From Hymenobacter jeollabukensis (GTDB lineage: Bacteria > Bacteroidota > Bacteroidia > Cytophagales > Hymenobacteraceae), in contig NZ_VAJM01000005.1 in the NCBI RefSeq assembly GCF_005771675.1, positions 310,001 through 374,000 of the forward strand: DNA of 64,000 bases, read 5' to 3'. Below the pieces are notes generated by a model, which saw only the letters and a program-made list of their open reading frames with translations, did not search any database and was not told the origin of the DNA. The position numbers and the translations under genes are program-made. The number at the start of each line of letters is the position of its first letter. Positions within the stretch are counted from its first letter, which is position 1. This document shows positions 35,683 through 45,625 of the stretch, piece by piece.

Positions 35683-37902
35683 TTAGCTGGCAGCGGGTTC
35701 GTCGGGCTTGCGGCGCGGCGGGCGGCTGCGTTTTTTCGGCGCGGCCGGCGCGGTTTCGGCTACTGCCGGAGTCGGGGCCGGAGTCGGTTTGGCTGGGGCC
35801 GGGGCTGGTTCGGGCGCCGGGGCAGTTGCCTTGGGGGCCTTGGCCGCCGGTTTGCGCCGCGGGGCCGCTTTCCGCCGGGGTGCCGCGGCCGGGGCCACCG
35901 GTTCCGCCGGAGCCAGCTCAGGAACCGAAGCTTCTACCGGCGTGGGCAATACTGGAGGCTCCGGCGCCGCGGGCAGCGGCAAGGCTTCCACCGCCGCATC
36001 CAGGGCCGGGGCTAGTTTGCTGGGCTTGCGCGGACTGCGGCTCGGCCGGGCGCGCTTGGTCGGTGGCGTGCTGACGACGGGTGCAGGGGCTTCCGTCGTT
36101 TCCGCGGCTGCTTCCGGAGCCGGAACTTCCTCCGTCGGGGTTACGACGGCCGGTTCCAAGGCTTGAGGAATGGTCGGCAGGGCATCAGCTGTTTCCGCAA
36201 TGGCCGGTGCTTCTGCCGGCACGGGAACCACCACCGCTTCCGGCTCCGACTCCGCCACCGGCGCGGGCGTGAGAACGGGCAGCTCCGCCGAAGGTGCGGC
36301 CGCCTGATCGGCATACAGGGCCGGCTTCTTCCGCTTCGAGCGGTTCCGGCGCTTGGCGGCCGAAGAGAGGGTAGGAGCATCGGCCGCAGGCAGTTCGACC
36401 GGCGGCAGCGGCGGCGCCAGTTCCAGCAGTTCGGCCACATCAAACTGTGGTTCGGCGGCCTCCACGGCGTCGGCGGCTGCCGTCAGGTCCGCAGCGTTTT
36501 CCGACCCGGGCAGCTGCTCAGCCGGTACGGCCTCACCGCTCGTGCTTACGGCCGCGTCAGCGCCCTCCACACCCGCGGCAGCAGCTTCTTCCGCTGCTGA
36601 ACGGTTCTTTTTCTTGTGCTTACGGCCGCCACGCTTGCGTTTGCGGCGTTTGCCGGCGCCGGCTTCGCCCGGCAAGGCGGCCTCGGCTTCGTTGGTCGAG
36701 GCGCTGTCTTCCCCGGCTTCATCCTCGTCTTCCTCGTCCTCGCCAGCTTCCTCGGCCGACAGGATTTCCGCCCAGGTCGGCTCGGCTACTTTCGGCGGCA
36801 CTTCTTCCGTGAGTTCTACCGTTTTCGGAGCCGCAGGCCGCAGCGTGGCATCCTCGTAGCCCACGTCGATGCGCTCCTCGCCGTCGTCCACGTCTTCCGG
36901 CTGCGCGGGCGGCAGCGGCGCCGGCAGCGCATCGAGCCGGTCCTGCACGTCGAGCAGCTCCAGGCGCACGTCCACGTGCTGACGAAGCAGCTCCTGCAGC
37001 CGCCGCTGGGTTTGCTCCAGAAAGCCCCGGTGCTCCGGAGCGCCTGCGTGCAGCGGCCGGTGGTTCAGGGCGCGCTTGATACCGTCCCACTCCTGCGCAA
37101 ACTGCTTGAAGCTGGGCTCGAAGTACACGTCGGTGAATTTCTCCCACACGTACTGCTCGGCCACGCTGGAAGGATGAATCATGTCGTCCCCGTAGAAACG
37201 GTAGTCGCGCAAATCATCCAGCAGCAGCTCGTAAGCCGGGAAATACGAAGCGCCGGGCAGTAGCTCCGCCAGGTAGTGACAGGCCACCCGCAGCACCGAC
37301 TTGCTCACCGCGTTCAGCGGCAGCGTATCCTTCAGGTGCCGCACGGGGCTCACCGTCAGCACCAGCTGCAGCCGCGGGTTCTGCTGCCGCAGTAGGGCGT
37401 AAGCCTCCGTCACCGCCGATACGATTTCCTCGGCCGTCAGCAGCTCCTTTTCGAAGCGGTCAGCGGGCACCTTGTGGCAGTTGTTGACCACCTCACCGGT
37501 GTCGCGCAGGCGGTAGGCGAAGGCCGTGCCCAGCGTCCACACCAGCACGTCGGCGCGGCGGGCAAAGGCGGCCGTTTCGCGCACAGTTTCCTCGATGCGC
37601 TCCAGCAGGGCAGGAGGGGAATCGGCCCCGACGGTGGCGTGCAGATCGTAGCTCTGCCAGCGGCCCCGGGCTTCCACCAGGTGCTGCTGCCAGTCGGTAT
37701 CCTCGCCGGCTACGGCGCGCAGCAGCCGGGCGGCGGCCAGCGGATTAAAAACAGTACCAAACGGGTTGACCAGCGAGCGGACCTTGTGGTCGGCCAGCCG
37801 CTCCCCGATGACGTCCGAGAAACACGACCCGATGGTGAGTACCCGCGCCCCCTGGGAGAGCAGCTGCGCGGCAGGTCGAAGAGATAATTCAGTGCGAAAC
37901 AT
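35683..37902 (-). CDS. GSCFA-domain protein with long basic low-complexity tail
   Basis: The first about 315 of 739 residues form a GSCFA domain, an SGNH-hydrolase-like fold: TIGSCFSDVIGERL, NPFGTVFNP, WTLGTAFAYR, LTVSPVRHLKD and YGDDMIHPS (Asp-His pair). The remaining about 420 residues are Ala/Pro/Glu-rich with several basic clusters (KRRKRKRGGRKHKKKN, KRRNRSKRKK, PRRKAAPRRKPAAKAPKA). Typical GSCFA proteins end near 320-340 residues, so the tail is an addition. The enzymatic substrate is unknown. ATG 37902 (MFRTELSLRP) is chosen over a longer frame to 38052. Confidence 0.88.
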   Translation of the reverse strand: MFRTELSLRPAAQLLSQGARVLTIGSCFSDVIGERLADHKVRSLVNPFGTVFNPLAAARLLRAVAGEDTDWQQHLVEARGRWQSYDLHATVGADSPPALLERIEETVRETAAFARRADVLVWTLGTAFAYRLRDTGEVVNNCHKVPADRFEKELLTAEEIVSAVTEAYALLRQQNPRLQLVLTVSPVRHLKDTLPLNAVSKSVLRVACHYLAELLPGASYFPAYELLLDDLRDYRFYGDDMIHPSSVAEQYVWEKFTDVYFEPSFKQFAQEWDGIKRALNHRPLHAGAPEHRGFLEQTQRRLQELLRQHVDVRLELLDVQDRLDALPAPLPPAQPEDVDDGEERIDVGYEDATLRPAAPKTVELTEEVPPKVAEPTWAEILSAEEAGEDEEDEDEAGEDSASTNEAEAALPGEAGAGKRRKRKRGGRKHKKKNRSAAEEAAAAGVEGADAAVSTSGEAVPAEQLPGSENAADLTAAADAVEAAEPQFDVAELLELAPPLPPVELPAADAPTLSSAAKRRNRSKRKKPALYADQAAAPSAELPVLTPAPVAESEPEAVVVPVPAEAPAIAETADALPTIPQALEPAVVTPTEEVPAPEAAAETTEAPAPVVSTPPTKRARPSRSPRKPSKLAPALDAAVEALPLPAAPEPPVLPTPVEASVPELAPAEPVAPAAAPRRKAAPRRKPAAKAPKATAPAPEPAPAPAKPTPAPTPAVAETAPAAPKKRSRPPRRKPDEPAAS

Positions 37903-38070
37903 TAGCAAAAACAGTCCTGGCGGCGGCAACCCGGCAGCCAACCTACGCAACGGCAGGCGGAAGGCCAAACGCGGCGCCGACGCGGCTTCTGGCCAGCGGC
38001 GCCCCTCGGGCGGGTTGCAGATAAAGCAGCGTACGCGCTTCCGCCTACGCAAGCTAAGGCTTATACGACA

Positions 38071-38101
38071 AAAAAAGCCCTGCCGCGAGGGCAGGGCTTT
38101 T
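38071..38101 (-). terminator. Intrinsic terminator of the rpsF-rpsR-rplI operon
   Basis: A stem of AGCCCTGCC and GGCAGGGCT flanked by A7 and T4 gives a T-rich end on the minus strand, 25 bases after rplI. Confidence 0.9.
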
Positions 38102-38125
38102 CGAAGGCGTGAAAATAGCCGCTGA

Positions 38126-38569
38126 TTACTCAGCTACCACGTTTACGCGGATTTTGTGCTTCACCTCGCGGTGCAGGTCGATGCTGGCGGTGTACTCGCC
38201 CACGCTCGAGGGGTCCGAGTCGAGGCTGATGCGCTTGCGGTCCACGTCGAAGCCTTTGGCTTTCAGCGCTTCGGCAATCTGCAGCGTGGTTACGCGGCCG
38301 AAGATCTTGCCCGAATCACCCACCTTGGCGGGGATGTCGATGCTCAGGTCACCGATGCGGTCGGCCAGGCCTTGCGCGTCACCTTTGATCTTGTCAGCTT
38401 TGTGCGACGCCTGGCGTACGTTTTCAGCTACGATTTTCTTGTTGGTCTTGTCGGCTACTACGGCCAGACCCTGGGGCAACAGGTAATTGCGGCCGTAGCC
38501 GGGCTTTACCGTTACGACGTCGTTCTTATAGCCCAGGCCTTTTACGTCGTCTTTCAGGATAACTTCCAT
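38126..38569 (-). CDS. rplI: 50S ribosomal protein L9
   Basis: The 147-residue protein begins MEVILKDDVKGLGYKNDVV and has VKPGYGRNYLLPQGLAV, the standard L9 N-terminal domain, a central helix and a C-terminal domain. L9 binds 23S rRNA and helps hold the reading frame. It is third in the rpsF-rpsR-rplI operon, 29 bases after rpsR. Confidence 0.98.
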   Translation of the reverse strand: MEVILKDDVKGLGYKNDVVTVKPGYGRNYLLPQGLAVVADKTNKKIVAENVRQASHKADKIKGDAQGLADRIGDLSIDIPAKVGDSGKIFGRVTTLQIAEALKAKGFDVDRKRISLDSDPSSVGEYTASIDLHREVKHKIRVNVVAE

Positions 38570-38598
38570 CTTGCGGAGTCGTCGTTAAGGGTAATGGA

Positions 38599-38850
38599 CT
38601 ATTTCAGCTGGTCAGCCACGTAGGGCATCAGGGCCAGGTGACGGGCTTTTGCCACGGCCTGGGCCACTTTGCGCTGGAATTTCAGGCTGGTGCCCGTGAT
38701 ACGGCGGGGCAGAATGCGGCCCTGCTCGTTCACGAACTTCAGCAGGAAGTCCGGGTTTTTGTAGTCGACGTAGCGGATGCCAGCTTTCTTGAAGCGGCAG
38801 TACTTGGTGCGCTGCTCCTGCTTGTGGATGCGTTCGTTAGCGAGGCTCAT
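38599..38850 (-). CDS. rpsR: 30S ribosomal protein S18
   Basis: The 83-residue protein has [20 protein letters not shown] and the conserved [20 protein letters not shown] (split at 20), ending in [10 protein letters not shown]18 pairs with S6 on the small subunit. It starts 4 bases after rpsF, indicating coupled translation. Confidence 0.98.
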   Translation of the reverse strand: MSLANERIHKQEQRTKYCRFKKAGIRYVDYKNPDFLLKFVNEQGRILPRRITGTSLKFQRKVAQAVAKARHLALMPYVADQLK

Positions 38851-38854
38851 CTGA

Positions 38855-39229
38855 TTACTGGGCTACGGCTTCGGTTTGCTTTGCTTTCTGCGAGTTCAGT
38901 TCGCCCTTGCGGCGACGCTCGTTGTAAGCCACGGCGTGCTTGTCGAGCACCGTGGTCAGGAAGCGGATTACCCGCTCGTCGCGACGGTAAGCCAGTTCCA
39001 GCACATCGATTGCGCCAGCGGGAGCGGTGAACTCAACCAGGTAGTAGTACCCGGTCGATTTTTTCTGAATCGGGTAGGCCAGCTTGCGCAAGCCCCAGTT
39101 TTCCGTATTCAGGAGGTCGGCGCCATTTTCCTTAAGCACCTGCGTGAACTTCTCGATCGTCTCTTGAACCTGCGCGTCGTTGAGGACGGGCGTCAGTACG
39201 AAGACGGTCTCATAGTTTCTGTTAGCCAT
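38855..39229 (-). CDS. rpsF: 30S ribosomal protein S6
   Basis: The 124-residue protein has [32 protein letters not shown] and [14 protein letters not shown], typical of S6, with a Lys/Gln-rich tail. ATG 39229 ([10 protein letters not shown]); the longer frame to 39355 crosses the promoter. A TACCTTTG box at 39272-39279 gives a 35-40 base leader. Confidence 0.97.
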   Translation of the reverse strand: MANRNYETVFVLTPVLNDAQVQETIEKFTQVLKENGADLLNTENWGLRKLAYPIQKKSTGYYYLVEFTAPAGAIDVLELAYRRDERVIRFLTTVLDKHAVAYNERRRKGELNSQKAKQTEAVAQ

Positions 39230-39271
39230 TGCGGAACAGAGAAAAAGTAAGTGAGACGATGAATGAGCCGG

Positions 39272-39279
39272 CAAAGGTA
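39272..39279 (-). promoter_or_regulatory. -7 promoter box of the rpsF operon
   Basis: Minus strand TACCTTTG, full match to TAnnTTTG; no clear -33 TTTG. Confidence 0.55.
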
Positions 39280-39529
39280 AGGCTTTTGCTGATTCGACCG
39301 GCCTGTGACGGACAAATAATTTCCCGGAACAGTTCGGCAAGCTTCTGAGCGTCAACCCGCAAACTGCTCAGCGCGTAGGTAGACAATTGGCTAACGGCCA
39401 GAATAGCCGCAGATAGGGAGTTGGATGTTTCAGGGATGAAGCTTTTACGTCTATATATATAAGGTGTAAAAGAGGCTTTTTAGAATGGTTCTAAGTAGGC
39501 TGAATAGGCCGAAAATTAGCCCAGGCTGG

Positions 39530-39560
39530 TTTGTTCTCTGGCATTCGTGGGCTACATTTG
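39530..39560 (+). promoter_or_regulatory. Promoter of the act-cox supercluster
   Basis: TTTG at 39530-39533, exactly 19 bases, then TACATTTG at 39553-39560. This is the best consensus promoter in the window and lies 46 bases before actA. Confidence 0.75.
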
Positions 39561-39606
39561 TGGCCCTAAAGCACCCTGCTTTTACGTTTTTCCAGCACGT
39601 TTTGCA

Positions 39607-40938
39607 ATGAGTAGCTACCGACTACGCTCTTTTTCACACTGGCTTCTTGCTCTGTTCCTGACGTTTACTGCCGTCGGCCAAGTGGCCGCCCAGGATGCCG
39701 CCACGGTGAGCAAGGAAGGTGTGACGCCCGGGGCCACGGCCGCTGCTGCCCCCGCGGCAGCCGCTGGCAGCGCCGCCGGAGCCACCGATGCCGGCGCAGT
39801 TGCGGCCGGCGACGCTCTGTTTAAAGGCAACTGCGCCCAGTGCCACGCCGTCAACGACGTCGTGGTTGGTCCGGCTCTGGCCGGCATCGACAAGCGCCGC
39901 CCCTTGCCCTGGATCATCAAATGGGTGAAGAACTCCAGCAAGGTTGTCGCCAGCGGCGACGAGTACGCGGTGAAGCTCTTTAACCAGTACCAGAAGCAGC
40001 AGATGCCCAGCTTCGCCCTGAGCGACGCCGAAATCACCTCCATCGTGGCTTACGTGAAGTCGGAAGAGGGTAAAGGCGGTAAGACGCCGACGGCGCAAGG
40101 CCAACCTACTGCTGATTCGGGCCAGACGGCTGCTGCCGGCGACGACGCGGCTGGTTCGGGCAAGTACATCAACGTAGTGCTCATCGTCCTGATTGTCGTG
40201 CTGATTGTGCTGGTGGTAACGCTGGTTATCATCGCCAACATCATGAAGGACGTGCTGCGGGGCCGCAAGGACCTCGACGGCCGCGACGTAGAAATCCTCG
40301 ATCAGAAAACCGACTGGATGGGTGTCCTGAAGTCGGGCTGGTTCAAGGGTGTAGTCGGCACGCTGTTCGTGCTGGTGGTCCTCTACGAATCCATCCAGGG
40401 CATTATGGCCGTGGGCCTGAGCCAGGGCTACCAGCCCGCCCAGCCCATTGCCTTCTCGCACAAGCTGCACGCCGGGGAGCACCAGATCAACTGCGCATAC
40501 TGCCACACTTCGGTGTACAAGAGCAAGTCGGCCAACATTCCGTCGGCTAACATCTGTATGAACTGCCACTCGCAGATCAAGACGACCTCGCCGGAAATCA
40601 AGAAAATCTACCGCGCTATTCAGCGGCAGCAGCCGATCCAGTGGGTACGTATCCACAACCTGCCGGACCTGGCTTACTTCAACCACTCGCAGCACACGCA
40701 GGTAGGGGGCATCGAATGCCAGACCTGCCACGGCCCGATCCAGAACATGGACGTGGTGTACCAGTACTCGGCCCTGACCATGGGCTGGTGCATCAACTGC
40801 CACCGCGAGACGCCGCTCAACACCAAGGGCAACGGCTACTACGACAACCTGGTGAAGCTGCACAACGAGGCTAACGCCGGCGCTCCGTTCACCGTGTCGT
40901 CGAACGGCGGCACCGAATGCTCGAAGTGCCACTACTAA
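39607..40938 (+). CDS. actA: Alternative complex III multiheme cytochrome c subunit ActA
   Basis: The 443-residue protein has a signal peptide (ending VAAQ) and six CxxCH heme sites at residues about 76, 296, 317, 371, 395 and 438. The first belongs to an N-terminal mono-heme cytochrome c domain (CAQCHAVNDVVVGPALAG), then two membrane helices (about 190-215 and 255-275), then the five-heme ActA part. It passes electrons from ActB to ActE and the oxidase. ATG 39607 (MSSYRLRSF). A GC-rich hairpin at 40955-40982 follows. Confidence 0.95.
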   Translation: MSSYRLRSFSHWLLALFLTFTAVGQVAAQDAATVSKEGVTPGATAAAAPAAAAGSAAGATDAGAVAAGDALFKGNCAQCHAVNDVVVGPALAGIDKRRPLPWIIKWVKNSSKVVASGDEYAVKLFNQYQKQQMPSFALSDAEITSIVAYVKSEEGKGGKTPTAQGQPTADSGQTAAAGDDAAGSGKYINVVLIVLIVVLIVLVVTLVIIANIMKDVLRGRKDLDGRDVEILDQKTDWMGVLKSGWFKGVVGTLFVLVVLYESIQGIMAVGLSQGYQPAQPIAFSHKLHAGEHQINCAYCHTSVYKSKSANIPSANICMNCHSQIKTTSPEIKKIYRAIQRQQPIQWVRIHNLPDLAYFNHSQHTQVGGIECQTCHGPIQNMDVVYQYSALTMGWCINCHRETPLNTKGNGYYDNLVKLHNEANAGAPFTVSSNGGTECSKCHY

Positions 40939-40954
40939 TAGGTTGATGGAATCA

Positions 40955-40982
40955 GGAGGCGCTGGCCCAGCCCGGCGCCTCC
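40955..40982 (+). other. Hairpin between actA and actB
   Basis: GGAGGCGC and GCGCCTCC pair around a 12-base loop. There is no T-tract, so it is more likely an RNA-stabilising or attenuating hairpin within the operon than a full terminator. Confidence 0.5.
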
Positions 40983-41073
40983 CGTTCCGCTTTCAAGTCG
41001 AAACAGAGAAAAACTTGGGCCCTGTGACGGCCGCTTATACGTCACCGCGCAGTCCCTAAGTACCCATACACAC

Positions 41074-44000
41074 ATGCAAGAGTCGCCTAAGTACTGGAAG
41101 GGAATCGAGGAGCTCGAAAACTCGCCGGAGTTTCTGCATAACGCCCTGAGCGAGTTCGGCATCCCCATGAAGGAGAGCCGTCCCTCGTCGGACGATACGG
41201 TAGCCCCGCGCCGCGACTTCCTCAAGCTGATGGGCTTCAGCCTGGCCGCTGCTACGCTGGCTAGCTGCGAAGCGCCCGTGCGCAAAGCCATTCCGTACCT
41301 GAACAAGCCCGAAGAGGTTGATCCGGGTATTGCCAACTTCTACGCCTCGACCTACTTCACCGGTCAGGACTACAACAGCGTGCTGGTGAAGACGCGCGAA
41401 GGCCGTCCGATCAAGCTCGAAGGCAACCCCGAGTCGCCGGTAACGCGTGGGGGCCTTTCGGCCCGCGCGCAGGCCTCGGTGCTGAGCCTGTACGACGGCG
41501 CCCGTCTGCAGTCGTTTGCCATCAACGGCAAGGCGGCTGATAAGGACAAAGTCGACCAGGAAATCCGCACGCGCCTGGCTTCGGCCGGCCGCATTGCCAT
41601 CGTGTCGCACACGATTATCAGCCCCAGCACCAAGCGCGCCATTGCCGACTTCGCCGGCCGTTTCGCGGGTGTGGAGCACGTGCAGTACGACGCCAACTCG
41701 GTGTCGGCCCTGCTGCGCGCCAACGGCGGTGTGGTACCGGGTTACGACTTCAGCAAGGCTTCGGTTATCGTGAGCCTGGGCGCCGATTTCCTCGGTACCT
41801 GGATTTCGCCGGTGGAGTACGCCGCGCAGTACATCGTCAACCGCAAAGTTTCGTCGGAGAAGCGCAGCATGTCGCGCCACATCCAGTTCGAGACGAATAT
41901 GTCGCTGACGGGTTCCAACGCCGACGTCCGCGCCGCGGTGAAACCCTCGCAGATGGGCACCATCGCCCAGCAGCTGTACAACGCAGTGGTGAGCGGCACC
42001 ATGCCCGCCAAGCCGGCCGATCCGAAAAAGGATATCATGGCCAACGCGCTGTACCTGGCTGCCTCGGAGCTGAAAGCGGCCGGTAACGGCGGTCTGGTAG
42101 TTTCGGGCTCGAACGACGCCAACGTACAGGCTCTGGTAGCCGCCATCAACGCTTCGCTGGGCACGGCCGCCATCAACGCCGCCGCTCCCTCGTACGTGCG
42201 TCAGGGCGACGACCAGCGCATGGCCAACTTCGTGAACGGTATCGGCAACTACGGCGCCGTTATCTTCTACCACGCCAACCCGGTGTACGACCACCCGATG
42301 GGTGACAAAGTCGCCGCAGCGCTGACAAACAAAGGCCTGCTGTCGATTTCGTTCAACCACACGGCCGACGAAACCGGCGGGCTCTGCCAGTACCAGTGCC
42401 CCGACCACCACTGGATGGAGTCGTGGAACGACTACGAACCCAAGCGTGGCTTCCTGAGCCTCTCGCAGCCGGTGATTACGCCGCTGTTCAAGACGCGTCA
42501 GGCGCAGGAAAGCCTGCTGACCTGGGCCGGTAACCCCAACACCTACTACAACTACCTGCGCAACAACTGGCGCGGTATCCTGGGTGGTAACTTCCAGGCC
42601 GGTTGGGACAAAGCCGTGCACGACGGCGTGGCTACGGGTACGCTGCTGCCGGCCCCGGCTGCGCAGCTGGCCCCGGCTGGTCAGGCTACGGCTCCGACGG
42701 CCAAATCCGCCGGTATCGAGCTGGCCATCTACGAGAAAGTAGGCCTCGGCGACGGTTCGGAAGCCAACAACCCCTGGCTGCAGGAACTGCCCGACCCGGT
42801 ATCGAAAGCTACCTGGGGCAACTACGTGACGGTGCCGCGCGCCATGGCCAAAGAGAAAGGCTGGGAGCAGGGCGACGTGGTGAAAGTAACCGCCAACGGC
42901 AAATCGGTGGAGCTGCCGGTACTGATCCAGCCGGGTCAGGCGCAAGGTACCATCGGCATTGCCCTCGGCTACGGCCGCACCAAGGCCGGCATGGTGGCCG
43001 ACAAAGTAGGCGCCAACGCCTTCCCGCTGGTGTCGCTGGCCGACAACGCCCTGAACTACGTTGCGACGGCGACCATCGAAGCTACCGGCTCGCGTGAGCC
43101 GCTGGCCCAGACGCAGACCCACCACACCATCATGGACCGCAAGCCGGTGGTGCAGGTAGCGACGCTGGAGCAGTACATCAAGAACCCCAAGGAGGTAACC
43201 GAGTACGAGAAGATTGCTACGCCCGACGGCCTGGAGAAACCCAGCCGCGTGTCGCTGTGGCAGGACTACGAGTACAAAAACCACCACTGGGCCATGGCCA
43301 TCGACCTGAACTCGTGCATCGGCTGCGGCTCGTGCGTGGTGGGTTGCCAGGTGGAAAACAACATTCCGGTGGTCGGCAAGCAGGAGGTTATCAACCGCCG
43401 CGAGATGCACTGGATGCGTATCGACCGCTACTACAGCTCGGAAACCCACAAAGACTCCTTTGAGGACAAGGGCAAGCTGTCGACCTACGCCCTGATGGAA
43501 GACCCCTCGGACAACCCGCAGGTTATCTTCCAGCCGATGATGTGCCAGCACTGCAACCACGCGCCCTGCGAAACGGTGTGCCCGGTACTGGCTACCACCC
43601 ACAGCACCGAAGGTCTGAACCAGATGACCTACAACCGCTGCGTGGGTACCCGCTACTGCGCCAACAACTGCCCATACAAGGTGCGTCGCTTCAACTGGTT
43701 CTCGTACTACTCCAACGAGAAGTTCGAAACCGTGAACGGCCACATGTTCACCGACCTGGGCCGCATGGTGCTGAACCCCGACGTGATGGTGCGCGCCCGC
43801 GGCGTTATCGAGAAATGCTCGATGTGCGTGCAGCGCATTCAGCTCGGCAAGCTCGAAGCCAAAAAGCAGAAGCGCCGCCCGAAGGATGGCGAGGTGGTAA
43901 CCGCCTGCGCCCAGTCCTGCCCGACCCAGGCCATCGTGTTCGGCGACCTGAAAGACCCGAACTCGCGCGTAGCCCAGATCTGGCGCCGCGAAGACGGCGA

Positions 44001-44142
44001 GCGGGGCTTCAAAGTCCTCGACGCCGTGAATACGCAGCCCAATGTTACGTACCTGACCAAGATTCGTAACAGCGCCACCAGCGAGTTCTTCGCTCCCGAG
44101 GTGGAGAAAGCCGAGAAAAAGGCCGAGCCCCACAACGCCTAA
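41074..44142 (+). CDS. actB: Alternative complex III iron-sulfur subunit ActB
   Basis: The 1022-residue protein begins with a Tat motif (PRRDFLKLMG, R46-R47) leading to a lipobox-like LASC65, so it is exported folded and probably lipid-anchored. The first about 730 residues resemble a molybdopterin oxidoreductase without cofactor. The C-terminal part carries four Fe-S clusters: C748 CIGCGSCVVGC, CQHCNHAPCETVC near 824, CVGTRYCANNC near 856 and CSMC/CAQSC at 916-950. The Thr in CVGTRYC fits the 3Fe-4S cluster. Confidence 0.97.
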   Translation: MQESPKYWKGIEELENSPEFLHNALSEFGIPMKESRPSSDDTVAPRRDFLKLMGFSLAAATLASCEAPVRKAIPYLNKPEEVDPGIANFYASTYFTGQDYNSVLVKTREGRPIKLEGNPESPVTRGGLSARAQASVLSLYDGARLQSFAINGKAADKDKVDQEIRTRLASAGRIAIVSHTIISPSTKRAIADFAGRFAGVEHVQYDANSVSALLRANGGVVPGYDFSKASVIVSLGADFLGTWISPVEYAAQYIVNRKVSSEKRSMSRHIQFETNMSLTGSNADVRAAVKPSQMGTIAQQLYNAVVSGTMPAKPADPKKDIMANALYLAASELKAAGNGGLVVSGSNDANVQALVAAINASLGTAAINAAAPSYVRQGDDQRMANFVNGIGNYGAVIFYHANPVYDHPMGDKVAAALTNKGLLSISFNHTADETGGLCQYQCPDHHWMESWNDYEPKRGFLSLSQPVITPLFKTRQAQESLLTWAGNPNTYYNYLRNNWRGILGGNFQAGWDKAVHDGVATGTLLPAPAAQLAPAGQATAPTAKSAGIELAIYEKVGLGDGSEANNPWLQELPDPVSKATWGNYVTVPRAMAKEKGWEQGDVVKVTANGKSVELPVLIQPGQAQGTIGIALGYGRTKAGMVADKVGANAFPLVSLADNALNYVATATIEATGSREPLAQTQTHHTIMDRKPVVQVATLEQYIKNPKEVTEYEKIATPDGLEKPSRVSLWQDYEYKNHHWAMAIDLNSCIGCGSCVVGCQVENNIPVVGKQEVINRREMHWMRIDRYYSSETHKDSFEDKGKLSTYALMEDPSDNPQVIFQPMMCQHCNHAPCETVCPVLATTHSTEGLNQMTYNRCVGTRYCANNCPYKVRRFNWFSYYSNEKFETVNGHMFTDLGRMVLNPDVMVRARGVIEKCSMCVQRIQLGKLEAKKQKRRPKDGEVVTACAQSCPTQAIVFGDLKDPNSRVAQIWRREDGERGFKVLDAVNTQPNVTYLTKIRNSATSEFFAPEVEKAEKKAEPHNA

Positions 44143-44170
44143 GTCAACACGAACCAATTAACCAACCAAT

Positions 44171-45625
44171 ATGCAGCACGTTTCGCCTGTACGCATACCG
44201 CTCGTAACCAGCGGGAAGACGTACCACGACGTCACCGAGGACGTGTGCCGCCAGGTGGAGGCCAAGCCGAACATCCGCTGGATGGCCGCCTTGAGCGTCG
44301 CCCTGTTTTTCCTTGGTGTATTCCTCTACTCGGTATACCGCACCTTGTGGTACGGCATCGGGGAATGGGGTCTGAACAAAACCGTTGACTGGGCCTGGGA
44401 CATCACCAACTTCGTGTGGTGGGTCGGTATCGGCCACGCCGGCACCCTGATTTCGGCCGTACTGCTGCTGTTCCGCCAGAAGTGGCGGACCTCCATCAAC
44501 CGCGCGGCCGAAGCCATGACCATCTTCGCCGTAATCTGCGCGGCCATGTTCCCGGTACTGCACATGGGCCGTCCCTGGCTCGCGTTCTGGGTGCTGCCGC
44601 TGCAAAACACGTTCGGCTCGCTGTGGGTGAACTTCAATTCGCCGCTGCTCTGGGACGTCTTCGCCATTTCGACCTACTTCTCGGTGTCGCTGGTGTTCTG
44701 GTACACCGGTCTGGTGCCCGACTTCGCTACCATCCGTGACCGCGCCAAAGGCCCCATCGCCCGCCGCGCCTACGCCCTGCTGAGCTTCGGCTGGAAAGGT
44801 GGTGCCAAGCACTGGTCGCGCTACGAAACCGTGTCGCTGATTCTGGCCGGTGTTTCGACCCCGCTGGTACTCTCGGTACACACCATCGTATCGATGGACT
44901 TTGCTACCTCGGTGGTACCGGGCTGGCACACCACCATCTTCCCGCCCTACTTCGTGGCCGGTGCTATCTTCTCCGGTTTCGCCATGGTACTCACGCTGAT
45001 GCTCATCACCCGCGTGGTATTCAAGCTGGAAGACTACATCACGCTCGAGCACATCGCGCTGATGAACAAAATCATGATGATTACGGGCTCCATCGTGGGT
45101 GTAGCCTACATCACGGAGTTCTTCATCGCCTGGTACTCGCAGGTGGAGTTTGAACAATACGCCTTCATCAACCGCGCGACCGGTCCGTACTGGTGGGCTT
45201 ACTGGTCGATGATGACCTGCAACGTGATTTCGCCCCAGCTGGTGTGGATTCGCCGCGTGCGCTACAGCATCCCGATGACCTTTGTTCTCTCCATCATCGT
45301 GAACATCGGCATGTGGTTCGAGCGCTTCGTGATTATCGTAACGTCACTGCACCGCGACTACCTGCCGTCGTCCTGGGCCATGTTCTCGCCCTCGATTATC
45401 GACATCGGCATCTACGTGGGCACGCTGGGCCTGTTCTTCACCCTGTTCCTGCTCTTCGCCAAGTTTTTCCCCGTGATTAACATGGCTGAAGTGAAATCGA
45501 TCCTGAAATACGGTGTGGACAACGGTCCGACCTACGGCGGCCCCAACACGGGCGCCCAACAGTCGGCCTACCGCCCCACCGGTGCTCCTGCCTCCGCCCC
45601 CGTAAACTACAACAAGCATGACTAA
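44171..45625 (+). CDS. actC: Alternative complex III membrane subunit ActC (NrfD/PsrC-like)
   Basis: The 484-residue protein has about ten membrane helices with [35 protein letters not shown] and [20 protein letters not shown], the quinol-binding family of PsrC/NrfD. It takes electrons from menaquinol. The gene starts 28 bases after actB and its stop overlaps actD by 8 bases. Confidence 0.97.
   Translation: MQHVSPVRIPLVTSGKTYHDVTEDVCRQVEAKPNIRWMAALSVALFFLGVFLYSVYRTLWYGIGEWGLNKTVDWAWDITNFVWWVGIGHAGTLISAVLLLFRQKWRTSINRAAEAMTIFAVICAAMFPVLHMGRPWLAFWVLPLQNTFGSLWVNFNSPLLWDVFAISTYFSVSLVFWYTGLVPDFATIRDRAKGPIARRAYALLSFGWKGGAKHWSRYETVSLILAGVSTPLVLSVHTIVSMDFATSVVPGWHTTIFPPYFVAGAIFSGFAMVLTLMLITRVVFKLEDYITLEHIALMNKIMMITGSIVGVAYITEFFIAWYSQVEFEQYAFINRATGPYWWAYWSMMTCNVISPQLVWIRRVRYSIPMTFVLSIIVNIGMWFERFVIIVTSLHRDYLPSSWAMFSPSIIDIGIYVGTLGLFFTLFLLFAKFFPVINMAEVKSILKYGVDNGPTYGGPNTGAQQSAYRPTGAPASAPVNYNKHD

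Larger units (their letters stand above)
39230..39606. other. Divergent promoter region of rpsF and actA
   Basis: This 377-base gap holds the rpsF promoter box (39272-39279, minus) and the actA promoter (39530-39560, plus). Between them is an AT-richer stretch with CTATATATATAAGG near 39451. No gene, repeat family or terminator is visible here. Confidence 0.6.

Noticed and set aside
41056-44157. Minus-strand open frame over 1000 codons opposite actB
   Set aside because: Fully antisense to a clearly identified gene with conserved Fe-S motifs; no promoter or family.
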